From Laccaria trichodermophora (Eukaryota; Basidiomycota; Agaricomycetes; Agaricales; Hydnangiaceae), in contig JACTVC010000024.1 of NCBI GenBank assembly GCA_018417955.1, positions 372,001 through 436,000 on the forward strand: a DNA stretch of 64,000 nucleotides, in the 5' to 3' direction. Shown here piece after piece: positions 48,036-57,165 of this stretch (position 1 is its first letter; each line of letters opens with the position of its first letter). Made by a program: the position numbers and the translations under genes. A model generated the notes under the pieces. The model had not been told where the DNA came from, made no database searches, and worked only from the letters and a program-made list of their open reading frames with translations.

Positions 48036-48468
48036 TACCTTGATCCCAAATGAAATGAACTGGACCCAGCTCTTTTTCATCAACAAAGCCAAGGAGTGGG
48101 CCGGGCTGAGGGACTTGGTGCCAGACAAGCCAGGACATGTTTCCTTTGCCAAGGGACAAATCAGTATGTGGAAAGTGCTTGCCTTCCAGGCCACCAAAGA
48201 ATTTATAAATGCTGGTGTCATGTGCAAGTCTGTTTCATTACCTAATCTTGGTTGAATTAGATTATCATCCATCTTTAGGCTGCGTTCGGACTCAGAATGC
48301 CACATTTTGATGTGGCATTCTGGCCCATATTTAGTAGTTCAAATTATCATCACATGTTTTGCAGGTCCCGTGCAGGGGTGACAATCTGTGACATCTCCCG
48401 TTTTGTTTGTTGATCAAGTCGTCTTTCGTCTCCACTTCCGCAATCTCTCATCGACATCGCTCATCCGC

Positions 48469-49522
48469 ATGGCCAAAGACAGCCCCGCCCACTGGACCAC
48501 TGAAGATGAGGTTGTCCTCATCGACTTCTTACTGTTGCACGCCGCTGCTGCTGGTGATGGCGGCAACTTCAAGATGGTTACATTCAATGCTGCTGCACCC
48601 GTCGCCGACGCGAAGCGAGTTAAGGGAGGCCCCAAAACTGCGAAGGCTTGTCAGAACAAATACAACTCGGTATGCCCTACTATTCTTCTCACCCTTAGTT
48701 GTGCTGAATTGATGTTTGTAGCTTCGTCGAATCTTTCGTGTCATCCAGGCCATTAAGAACAGGTCTGGCTGGACCTGGAATGACGACACTGGTGCTTCAA
48801 TCACTCCGGAGATGGAGGATGCTTGGTCAGACTTCCTCAGGGTTCACAAGGAGGCTAAACCTTTCAAGAACCAGGGTTGGGCTCACCTCGAGAAGGTCTC
48901 GCGGCTCATGCCTGCTACTGTGAAGGGCGGCCATGTTTTCCGCCCGTCTCAGGGCATTTCCGGCATGGATCCTTTTGATGAGGATGACGACGACCTCCCA
49001 CCCTTCCCTGAGAGCACACAGGCAGTCGAGGAGATCCGTAATGAGGATGTTGGACAGCTTGAAGTCATTGCTCCACCCCCTGTACGTTTTCTTGTATATA
49101 TTTTGAATGGTTATTGATTATATTATTTCTAGACCATCCCCTCCACCCCACCTCGATCTTCTCGCAAGTGTGAACGTGCTACCTCTGAGACTCCTGCCCT
49201 CACGAAGAAAGCCAAGATTACTGGTGCGGATGCAATCCAAAGTCTGACCACCTCGATCAGTCGCTTTGGTGACAACATCTGCAAAGTCTTAGCTGGTGAC
49301 CCTTCCGAAAAGACACCCAAGCGTCACACCAAGGCGGTGAAGCTTGCACAGAAGGAGAATTGGCTTCCCGTGGCTGATCGTCTCATCCTGTGCAACGTCT
49401 TCGAGAAGGACATCAAGGCTGCTGATGCGTATACTGCCCTTGATGCTGAAGACGTTGAGTTCCGCCAAATGTGGATTCAGGAGAAGGTTGAGGAGGTCAA
49501 GGCGTTGAGGGCTATTGTGTAA
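48469..49522 (+). CDS. Myb/SANT-like DNA-binding protein of the Harbinger element
   Basis: 316 residues from exons 48469-48669, 48722-49081 and 49133-49522, all joining in frame with GT-AG introns of 52 and 51 nt. The N-terminal 90 residues form a trihelix/Myb-SANT-like fold with the expected tryptophans (HWTTEDEVVLIDFLL; AKACQNKY; KNRSGWTWNDD; FLRVHKEAKPFKNQGWAHLE). Then comes an acidic linker (MDPFDEDDDDLPPFP), a Ser/Thr/Pro region with a basic KKAKITG, and a C-terminal helical region. In PIF/Harbinger elements this second protein binds the ends and helps import the transposase into the nucleus (established for the superfamily). The start is chosen at the first ATG with good context (CGCATGG). 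No defect seen. Confidence 0.85.
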
Positions 49523-49710
49523 TTTTTCTATTATTGACATATTCCTTTCTCTTCTCACATATACCTTCGTTATTATCACGTTATAATTCTTTCTTCCTTT
49601 CACATCATAATTCTTTCCTTTGTTTACCAGTATAATTAACTATGGCTTTGCTCACTCAATCCCCCTTATATCTACATTCATTTATATATTTATGCTTGTT
49701 ATAATTTTAT

Positions 49711-51120
49711 CTATTCATGTTCTGGATTAAACTCCTGATCTAAGACCTCCAGATGATCATGCAGGAACTGCTGATAGCTCTCCCACATACTTGTTGCAAT
49801 CTGGTCACGAAATGCATCTGCCCTGTCTCGTTCTTGTCTTGGGATTGATCCTTGACCAGGGTCTCCTGTTGATGCTGGTTGAGGATTGTCGTGATCAAGG
49901 TCATGAAGATATTGTTGGATATCGGTCTCGTCATGATCTACAATGAAGTTGTGCACAGCTCCCAATCTGGCAGGTATGCGCGCCTGAATATCCATGTCAT
50001 ATTGAGGAGCACGATTGAGTATATCCCAACGCTTTTTGAGGACTCCAAAGATACACTCAACAACATTATGAGCTTGAGCATGTCGAAGATTGAAAAGTTC
50101 TTCTTTGTTGGCTGGTCTATGGTAGGTGTATCAGTTTGCGATCAAAGAGAGATAACAGGATATCACACCTTACACCCGCCCGTCCCCATTCCGCCAGATG
50201 ATAGCGGACACCACGATAAGGAACAAGTAGTGTATCACAGGCTGCAAAACCTGCATCAGCAAGATAGTACTTGCCCTGGGGGATCATGAAATCCATCAAT
50301 CGTGCATGCATGAACATTGTTGCATCAGCCACAGATCCTTCAAACCCTGCTATAAAATAGAGGAACCGAAAATCAAATGAACAGACAGCTAGGCAGTTTT
50401 GTGAAATTTGGCCCTTCCGATCTCTCGATGCATGTCGATCAGCAGCTGTTGTCCATGCATTGATGTGTGTCCCGTCCAAGGCCCCTAAGGCATTGGCAAA
50501 AAATGGGAAGAATTTAGAGTTTTTGCCGATGTAATCAGAGAGGCTGAAGTTGCAATCTGGGAGTTTGACATAGTGGTCATAGAATGGACCAGCAGAGACG
50601 GCATAAAGAACTTTTTTAAAGTATCTGCCATGTGCCTTTATCAATTGCCATAAATACGAAAAGAGAAAAATAATTACTTGGATATTGTTTCATTAGATTG
50701 CTGAAATCTCTCGCCTAGATGGCGTACTGATAAACCAGTGACACAGGCATACAGAAAGATTGCAGCTTGCTCTTCCACTGTAACCCCATTGCGTGACATG
50801 GTGAAGCCACAAAGAAGTTGGAGATTGGCACAAAACATAGTGAAAACATGTAGACGCATCCCAAGCTCACTGAAAATTCGGTCAGGATGGCCGTGAATCA
50901 GCTCATTGACCCAAGCTGCACCAGAAAGTGCCGAAGTATGGTATGGTTGCTGCCAATAATTGGCTTGCTGATAGAGAGTGGCAGCGATTCCAATGATGTG
51001 AAGGAAGTAAGCAGTTACTGTGAGTACCCGCTGTTGTGTGACAGCCTGCTCGTTATTGGAAGGCATGGCAGAACGATGGAAAAGCTTCAGAGAGCGTACC
51101 GATCCCGTTGATCTTATCAT
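49711..51120 (-). CDS. HARBI1-like DDE transposase of the Harbinger element
   Basis: 434 residues from exons 51120-50678, 50624-50169 and 50116-49711; introns of 53 and 52 nt keep frame. This is the DDE_Tnp_4 nuclease that cuts and joins element ends at TTA/TAA sites. Expected acidic residues are present: D198 in NALGALDGTH, D271 in KYYLADAGF and E320 in HNVVECIFGVLKKRW. Other family motifs are SQNCLAVCSFDFRFLY and GSVADATMF. The N-terminal half has the helix-turn-helix-like region (VTGLSVRHLGERFQQSNETISK). An alternative start is MPSNNEQ at 51066. It ends 188 bases from the convergent SANT gene. Full length, no stops, probably competent (inference). Confidence 0.9.
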
Positions 51121-51228
51121 TTACTATATTAAGCTGTCACACAGATCCTCACGTGTTCAAGAATGTGGCTGGAAATCCCATCAAAATTTGGCATTCTGAG
51201 TCCAAACGCAGCCTTATCGAACACCACC

Positions 51229-52058
51229 ATGTTTTCTACACCAATACTCTCAACCCCAGTACCCCCTGTGCTGCAGGTTGAAATTGACTGGATGAAGGAT
51301 ATGATTCAAGGAAGAAAGTTTGAAGCACATTTTGGTAAACATCTCCTGTGGGAGAACCCATTGGAGTTCCAGGAAGTGCTCAACTATTGGTCATCTCAGT
51401 TTAGGGCCAGTCACATGGCTAAGCTTGCGAAGCCTATCGAGCCCGAGTTCCAAATCTCATGGGATGAGTATTATGCAGCCGAAGTGGTGAGCCATTTGAT
51501 TTCTCTGGATCCGGTCGCAACTGACCTTGTTGCTTTGGAAAGGGCTTCATGATTGATAGTATTGGAATGGCCTTTGTTCATGGGCATGAGGTAAGGTATC
51601 CTGAACGCTTTTTTACTTGCTGACGTCGGCCCCAGTTTGAGGTCCCCGCATTCCTTAGAAGCTGTATTCAGCATGACCCCCTTCACCCTGACATAGCAAT
51701 TCGAAGAGATGCTGTTCGGCCTTCATATGAGTTTCCATGGTGGATGACTCCTAAGAGCTATCCGAAGGAGGGAATCTACTACATGCTTAGCAAGTCAGCC
51801 AAGTGGTATAAGTGGGCTGAAGATGGCGCTCTGCCACTTGTCCGAACGAACCTTCAGACGTCAAACCTATCACCCAAGGACGTCAGCCAGCTTAAAGCAC
51901 AATTGGAGCAAGCACGGAAACTCATTGTGGAAAGGATTGAACATGCTGAGGCTGAGGTTGATCACATGACTCAACAGATCAGGGATTGGGAAGATATTGT
52001 ATATTTGTCTTCCAAACTTGATGCTGAGAAGCTTCGGGTATGCCAGCAGCCGGAGTAA
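51229..52058 (+). CDS. Uncharacterised small protein of the KDZ-TET/JBP block, copy 1
   Basis: 242 residues from exons 51229-51486, 51543-51590 and 51636-52058. Introns of 56 and 45 nt join in frame and no stops occur. I do not recognise a named domain. Visible features: VLQVEIDWMKDMIQGRKFEA; LLWENPLEFQEVLNYWSSQF; a tiny exon GFMIDSIGMAFVHGHE; FEVPAFLRSCIQHDPLHPD; then SAKWYKWAEDGALPL and a C-terminal coiled coil (about residues 170-230). A second copy at 58705-61456 shares the exon structure and the motifs FQEV, YWSS, GF(M/I)-GMA-HGH and FL(R/K)SC. It is convergent with the dioxygenase gene, ending 10 bases apart. Conservation at two loci argues it is part of the mobile unit. The Harbinger insertion displaced its upstream region. 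Confidence 0.6.
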
Positions 52059-52068
52059 TTCTTAAACA

Positions 52069-52858
52069 TTAGATAGCCAGTGTTGTACTAGTCAGCTTTT
52101 CTATTGTTTGCCATTGAGGTGGCATGACGCCAAGCCTCTCCCCAACCTTTTTATGCCAGAAGTGAGCCAAACAGGCACATTCACCGACAATGGGACAAAC
52201 ACCATGTGGTAAGACATTGCCAGCCAGGCCCACAAGAGTTCCTGTATCATACAGGAGGCTGAATCCGAGCCCAGGCATGTAAAACCGACCAATTGTCAAC
52301 AACATGTCAAAAGACTCCCTGTAACCCTTTACATCTCGGTGGGTAATTGTCTCTCTGTTTATGATGACTGAAAGGCCAGTGAAAGGTGTACCCCACATGC
52401 CCAGAGCCATAGTTCTGAGATTAACTTCGGGAAATACCACAGAAGAATATAGCTGGCCTTGTCAGTTATGTGGAAAGGCTTATCGAGGTAAGGGATGTTG
52501 ACCGGCAATGTTGACTGGTAGATCGGTGGGAATTGTGTAAGGAGTCTGTTTTCCAAATCCTCATTGCTTCCACTCTGCCTCGGTGATAACTCGGCCACAT
52601 AATCTCGGACATCCTAGTCAGTTTGATCTGGGAAGGCTTTATTGACCTGTCTGATACAGCCGGTTGAACATTGTACTTACATGATCGATGCCAGGCTTCT
52701 TCGAGCATCCTAATGACCTTTTCAACTTGAACTTGAGGTCCCAATGGAAGAAGCCATGTTGGTCTAGCAGGCTGAGGATGAATCAATGGCATTCTGGAAC
52801 TTAGCAGCCGGCCTTTGATGTAGTGAGCTAGATCTTGTGAATATTGAGAGGGAGTCAT
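52069..52858 (-). pseudogene. TET/JBP-like 2-oxoglutarate/Fe(II) dioxygenase, copy 1
   Basis: Fungal TET/JBP-family enzymes oxidise 5-methylcytosine and are known to travel with KDZ transposons. Exon 1 (52858-52681) begins MTPSQYSQDLAHYIKGRL. Exon 2 has VAELSPRQSGSNEDLENRLL and YLDKPFHITDKASYILLWYF. The C-terminal core has PFTGLSVIINRETITHRDV with the HxD iron ligands (HRD), ESFDMLLTIGRF, PGLGFSLLYDTGTLVGLAG, a distal histidine in VLPHGV and HKKVGERLGVMPPQW. Where family members have an arginine for 2-oxoglutarate (GxR-x-C), this copy reads GECACLAHF, a likely CGT-to-TGT change. There is an in-frame TAG at 52614-52616, and a frame break near 52435 where a central segment present in copy 2 is missing. 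Family assignment is from motif order; a profile search would settle it. Confidence 0.62.
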
Positions 52859-53089
52859 GGTTAAATAGAATAAAAAATTCCCATTGACTTTTTATCTCCC
52901 AAGACATGAGGCCAGGGCATTGTCATTCATTACGTCAAAGTATATTAAGCTAAATTTAGGGTTTGATGGCCTTGTACTTGGCTTTGTCTTGGCATTGGTG
53001 AAGCCTGATGCTTATGGCCGGCCCATCAAAAGCTCAGATAAGTTTTTTATTCAAAGTTACATGTATGGATGGAATGATATGTATTAAGA

Positions 53090-53530
53090 GACCCGTGTTA
53101 TGCCACATGCTCTTTCATAAGGGGTGAAATGGTGTTTGGATAGAAAAAAAAGGACATACGGAAGGGTCACCTTCTCCCCATCATCGTCAATGATAGTTAA
53201 AAGCATGGTCCCCTGATCACCATGTCAGTGGAAAAAATGAAGTACCGCAGGGGATTGCTCATGTCAGGCAACCAGCTGCTGGAGTCCACCGTCGCAAACT
53301 TGAGACCGCCACTGCACATGTTAAACCATACACGGGTTCCTTTCTGACGGATCATCAGCTGGTTAGACCAATCAATGGAGATATACAGAACATATGGGGA
53401 AGGGGTTGGGTGGAGGGATGTCCAATAGAGTCCAGATCATCATGGGGGTGAAGTGATTCATGTCGCAGTGAGGGGTGTGGGGGAAGATGGGTCCTTGAAA
53501 TGTGAGGGTTTTTAAACCAGGAAACACACA
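53090..53530 (-). pseudogene. Conserved coding-like remnant upstream of TET/JBP copy 1
   Basis: The minus strand shows blocks conserved with 62900-63375: VLYISIDWSNQLMIRQKG, VWFNMCSGGLKFATVDSSSW, LPDMSNPLRYFIF and, in a neighbouring frame, TIIDDDGEKVTLPYVLFFLS with KHHFTPYERACG. Frames shift between blocks, so the copy is broken. Protein-level similarity between the two loci suggests a former gene or 5' exons. I cannot name the family. Confidence 0.4.
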
Positions 53531-53851
53531 TGTTTCAGGTTAAATTACAACCCTCGATCCAACCCTATATCATAAGCATAAGAATATCTGGCAGATGCCT
53601 CAAGGACTCCCCACAAAAAGTTGAAAATGTCATCAGGATAAGCATGGCCGGGGATTGAACCTGGAACGCAACTACCATTAGACCATGCCAGATTCCAAAC
53701 ATTTTGGGCAAATTTGAAAGGACATTGATGGGTACCTGCCCAGGCACAAGTTGAAGCCCCATGATCGGGCCTACTTTCTAATCGTGTCCTGGGCTGGAAG
53801 TATCCAGTTGAGGCTCACTGAAATCTCCTGACCAAAATTATCTTACAACAC

Positions 53852-53931
53852 TGACTTGGCCTAGTGGTTACAGCAGAAGGTGCTTCATGCTCTATGTGTA
53901 TATGCCCTGGGTTCAAATCCCACACAAGTCA
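53852..53931 (+). repeat. tRNA-like SINE head 1
   Basis: TGACTTG pairs fully with CAAGTCA at the 3' end. TGGCCTAGTGG is A-box-like and GGTTCAAATC is B-box-like. First of three related units preceded by a shared CTGACCAAAATT-like stretch. It is not convincing as a functional tRNA (irregular anticodon arm). Confidence 0.6.
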
Positions 53932-54108
53932 TTCTCATGACATTTAATACTTGATTTTTGCACTGGTTGTCTTATGGCCTGGGTTCACCCCCTGAACAAG
54001 TAAGTCAGTGCTGACCTTGCAGGCCCTGATTCAGTATGCCCCAGCTTCAAATGCCAAACATGTTTACTTCTATTAGAATGATTGTTGACCAGCATTTTGT
54101 TGTAAGAT

Positions 54109-54180
54109 TGACTTGGCTTAGTGGTTAAGGTGGCATGTGTACATAGTGCATCTGCTTGGGTTCAAATCCCAAACAAGTCA
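54109..54180 (+). repeat. tRNA-like SINE head 2
   Basis: 72 bases with TGACTTG/CAAGTCA ends, TGGCTTAGTGG (A box) and GGTTCAAATC (B box). The preceding sequence GTTGACCAGCATTTTGTTGTAAGAT is shared with the other two units. Confidence 0.6.
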
Positions 54181-54266
54181 GTGCTTGTACATCTTCGAAT
54201 ATTTTTTACATACATTGCTATACAGTCGCCAGCTAAGAGATACTGACCAAGAGTTTGTTGCGACGT

Positions 54267-54345
54267 TGACTTGGCTCATTGGTTAAGATGGCAGGTGTAC
54301 TTAGTGTATCTTTGTATGCCCTGGGTTCAAATCCCAAAAAAGTCG
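54267..54345 (+). repeat. tRNA-like SINE head 3
   Basis: 79 bases, TGACTTGGCTCATTGG to AAATCCCAAAAAAGTCG. The same design with one acceptor-end mismatch and a six-A stretch near the 3' end. Spacing to unit 2 is 158 bases. Confidence 0.55.
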
Positions 54346-54429
54346 TTCATTCTTTTCCACAATTTTTTACTTACTGCTACTATTAGAAGTGACATGGTTG
54401 GCATCCATTCCCTCATACAAAGCACCAAG

Positions 54430-54850
54430 CTTGCAGACATCTTAGGCCAAGAATGGGTAGTTGTCATAGGCCGAGAACCTTTTTGTCTTAGGCTGAGAAC
54501 TAATTGTCTTACACCGAGAATGGGTAAGTTACAAAGTGCCGAGCAGTTTAAATCATCATCTTCCAAGATCTGGTCCCTAGAAGGGGTTGTTGTCTTTTGC
54601 CGAGAATGGGTAAGTCAAAGAACTGAGCAGATTGTCTTGGTAGTCATCTTCAGCCGAGAACACGTAAAGTTACCAAGTGCTGAGCTTGCAGGCCCAGGTT
54701 CAATTCATCACCTTCTGAATTTACTGGAGATACTGACCAACATTTCTAGAACAGGTAGTTGTCTTCCTAGGCTGAGAACTAGTTGTCTTTGGCTGAGAAC
54801 AAAGTGCCAAGTGGTTCAAATCATCATCTGGTCCCTAGAAGGGGTTGTTG
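54430..54850. repeat. Interspersed GCCGAGAA/GCTGAGAA repeats
   Basis: TTGTCTTAGGCCGAGAA-like phrases recur about nine times, some extended to ATGGGTAAGT, with two copies of GGTCCCTAGAAGGGGTTGTT(G). It looks like a degenerated tandem repeat. No coding signal that is conserved. Confidence 0.5.
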
Positions 54851-54851
54851 T

Positions 54852-55130
54852 CTTCATACCATACCATACCATCATTCCAAAGCTGTCACAGGGTCTCTGG
54901 GGTCCTTTTTTCAAAATATGAAAAATATTTCTGCTGGCTGCAATTCTGGTCCATTGGGCTCCATTTTTTGTGGGCTGGTTCTTCCCATTTCTTCTGAAAT
55001 TTTCAGGTACAAATGGAGACTATAGGTTGAACTTGATCCAAAGAATCAGCTTCATTAGGCTTTATCCCAGGTTTTAGCCATCCACTCTAAACCTGAAATA
55101 ATCTATCACAAGCCGCTTGAAATCTTATGT
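54852..55130. mobile_element. Fragment of the palindrome family
   Basis: ATACCATACCATCATTCC, then GGGGTCCTTTTTTCAAAATA, GCTGCAATTCTGGTCCATTG, CCATTTTTTGTGG and ACAAATGGAGACTATA, following the same order as 1905-2110 in the palindrome arm. It lacks the CAGTCACCC terminus and the inner repeats. Confidence 0.75.
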
Positions 55131-55267
55131 CTTTACAGACCAATTAATTTCAGTCAACAATAATGCAAGACTTCATTGGTTGCCAAGGGATCAAATTTAG
55201 TGAAGATTACCACTCTAGGCAAGCTTGTTAACCAATGTCTTTCTCTGTGATTGATTTTTTCAACAGG

Positions 55268-55955
55268 GTGACATTGACAATGATACTCCCTGCTACAAAA
55301 AGTGACCAAGTGCCTGTGTTTAGATACAATGACTGGATGGATTTCAATTCTTTTTGGTGGATGTCAAGGTAATATGAAATATAGTAGATCCCCAAATTTT
55401 CATAATACTTGGACAAAATCTTATTGAGGTATACCATTATAACCCCTTCTACACACCAGGGGGATTTTTCAGATATTTTTTTCAGAGCCCAATTTTTTTA
55501 CAGTACATAGAACTACTTAATACAAGTATGGAACATTTTGAATCATGTCTATAAGTTCATTTCTTGAGAAGATATAAAGCCTCAAAGTATGGTGTTTTCA
55601 GTCATATTGACCTTGTCCACACAATATTTGCCACATTGCTCAGCTTATATCTTCTCAACAAATGAACTTACAGACATAATTCAAAATGTTCCATACTTTT
55701 ATGAAGTAGTTCTATGTACTGTAAAAAAATTGGGCTCTGAAAAAAATATCTGAAAAATCCCCCTGGTGTGTAGAAGGGGTTATAATGGTATATCTCAATC
55801 AGATTTTGTCCAAGTATTATGAAAATTTGGGGATCTGCTACATTTCATATTACCTTGACATCCACCACAAAGAATTGAAATCCATCCAGTCATTGTATCT
55901 AAACACAGGTGCTCAGTCACTTTTTGTAGCAGGGAGTAATGTCACTGACCACTTG
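55268..55955. repeat. Second fold-back, about 0.69 kb
   Basis: Inverted arms of about 300 bases pair around a centre near 55611 with a spacer of roughly 65 bases. Mirrored phrases include ACTCCCTGCTACAAAAAGTG, CCCCAAATTTTCATAATACT, GAACTACTT and GTAAAAAAATTGGGCTCTGA. The arms differ at scattered positions. Open frames in each arm (MVYLN-ILSKYYENLGI) mirror each other and are probably incidental. Confidence 0.8.
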
Positions 55956-56025
55956 CCAACTGGACTTATACTCATGTTGGATAACAATGTAAATAATTAC
56001 ATGCAGATTGAATGGACAGCCACCA

Positions 56026-56245
56026 CAGTACTTATCACTCCCCCACCTATTCCTACTGGATTCCAGGACTCCAGTAGAATTCCTACTGGATTTCAACAAT
56101 TCTTTCAAAAAAGGCATTTTCCACCTATTGGACTCCTATTGGACTCCTACTGGACTTTAACAACATACCAGAAAGTGAATACATTGCCTAGATACTGGAT
56201 TCATACTGGACTCCTACTATACAATTTACTATTACAGATGCCCAG
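56026..56245. mobile_element. Left-end fragment of a TCCTACTGGACTCC-type element
   Basis: CAGTACTTATCACTCCCCCA at 56026 and a TACTGGATTCC array resemble the E7 end. The interior and right end are absent; the array stops directly at the remnant of the CxC5/CxC6 copy 4 gene. Confidence 0.6.
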
Positions 56246-56249
56246 AGCT

Positions 56250-57165
56250 AAGTTGAGATCATGTGACTATCTTACCTTGGGTGTCATTTTCAAAATCTGA
56301 GTCAACATCTTTCTCCTCTTCCATATATGGTCTCTTCATCTGCTTTTCCAGCCCAAGCAATAACAACACCACAAGGTGCAGTAATTGTCTCAACACAATA
56401 AAACCGTGAAGGACTAAAGTAATGGGATCTTTCAATATCAGGTGTAGCCTCATCATGGTGTTGGGTATTTGGCTCTCTATTGGGTTGCCAAGGCATTCTC
56501 TCTCCAGCCCTTCTTAAAATCCATCTAACACCAGCTAAGGTATGTGCACTTCGGTTAAAGGCATTTTTTGACCATTACTCCTGATGACCTGGATTTGTGC
56601 ATGCCAATGTTCCAACCTTCTTTGTATTGGTACAACCTTCGTTCCATGTTCAGCTTCATGCACAGGACAAAATACACCTCCTCGAGCATTGCCAACTGGT
56701 GATGTGCAATCACCATATGCACAATGAGTTGGTCCCATTACAATCCCATCTACAACCACCATCCTAACAGGTGCATGATCAACATTCATAGGTTCATCAT
56801 CTGAGTCCTCCTGTACATGAGATGCAAGCTCTCTTGCTCTTGCAGCATCTTGTGCAGCTTCCTCTGCCCCTTCTACAAGTAGAGATGGTACAACTCTGTT
56901 TTCATCTCTACCAACTAGTGCAGCAGGATCATCACCAGTAATAAAATCAGCTTTCTTTTTATATTTTTGGGTACACTCAGAACAGGAGTGTTGAAAAGCA
57001 GGACATATCACTCCATTTGCTCCAAGTTTACTGAATGCCTCACAAGTCACCTCATCAATAGACAGCCCATCTTTAATAGTTAAGGTGCAACCTGATACAC
57101 CTGCTATTGTTCTTATAGACTCCTGAACAAATGCCTGCCAGACTTGACAATGATATGCTTTGCAT
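56250..57165 (-). pseudogene. KDZ-associated CxC5/CxC6 transposase, copy 4 (fragment)
   Basis: The fragment begins mid-gene at CQVWQAFVQESIRTIAG (about 57150), then DEVTCEAFSKLGANGV, CSECTQKYKKKADFIT, VVVDGIVMGP and a CxC6 cluster (CAYGDCTSPVGNARGGVFC; a TGCACAAT intron remnant before it). After a frame break come HYFSPSRFYCVETITAPCG and VVIAWA. It then runs directly into an acidic tail (EEEKDVDSDFEND), so the segment holding the rest of the catalytic region is deleted. The 5' part (hydrophobic segments, CxC5) is absent beyond 57165. Confidence 0.72.

Larger units (their letters stand above)
34461..48255 (+). pseudogene. CxC2-type KDZ transposase (KDZ2), split by four insertions
   Basis: DDE-type transposase of the KDZ superfamily. 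Coding segments are 34461-35363, 41577-43216, 43670-44215, 46129-46365 and 48036-48255. The N-terminus (GRRYFPPSTVPSLPSSPVKK) is followed by the CxC2 cysteine cluster at 34820-34920 (CTICKK, then CLDCF, YCTDCC), WIEQWTGIFYEQSWLWKVGL and the core. Core motifs are FFCLTCPQPRINLPDDW, KDGHGFMTRRGPY, GIGAIACLCHGTF, VDFQKGEW, QMNMDYALCQAL, FVYDINCQHMVN, FHVHGHQEICF and GAGQTDGEILETLW, then NNWKKMINMG. The C-terminal helices reach YRVNWLRAKGRYDRWSEEH and MNWTQLFFINKAKEW. An intron lies at about 42225-42270. Nonsense codons are at 34921 (TGA), 41935 (TGA), 42132 (TGA) and 42950 (TAA). Each coding break rejoins in frame across one target duplication. It is the likely first gene of a KDZ-TET/JBP unit with the genes at 51229-52858. 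Confidence 0.85.
48278..51213. mobile_element. Intact two-gene PIF/Harbinger element
   Basis: 2936 bases with terminal repeats GGCTGCGTTCGGACTCAGAA at the left and its near-complement at the right (one mismatch in the first 20). The TTA target duplication is at 48275-48277 and 51214-51216. It contains a Myb/SANT-like gene and a HARBI1-like transposase gene in convergent orientation, both open. It inserted just after the KDZ2 coding end and 15 bases upstream of the ATG at 51229. It retains CpG-containing codons and has no nonsense changes, so it is probably the youngest autonomous element here. Confidence 0.93.

Noticed and set aside
48312..48420. Further KDZ coding sequence just after the Harbinger left end
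   Set aside because: The sequence from 48278 is element terminus and leader of the SANT gene; the KDZ frame ends at 48255.
53640..53695. Minus-strand tRNA
   Set aside because: TGGTCTAATGG and GGTTCAATCC are box-like, but the unit is only about 50 bases with no anticodon arm.
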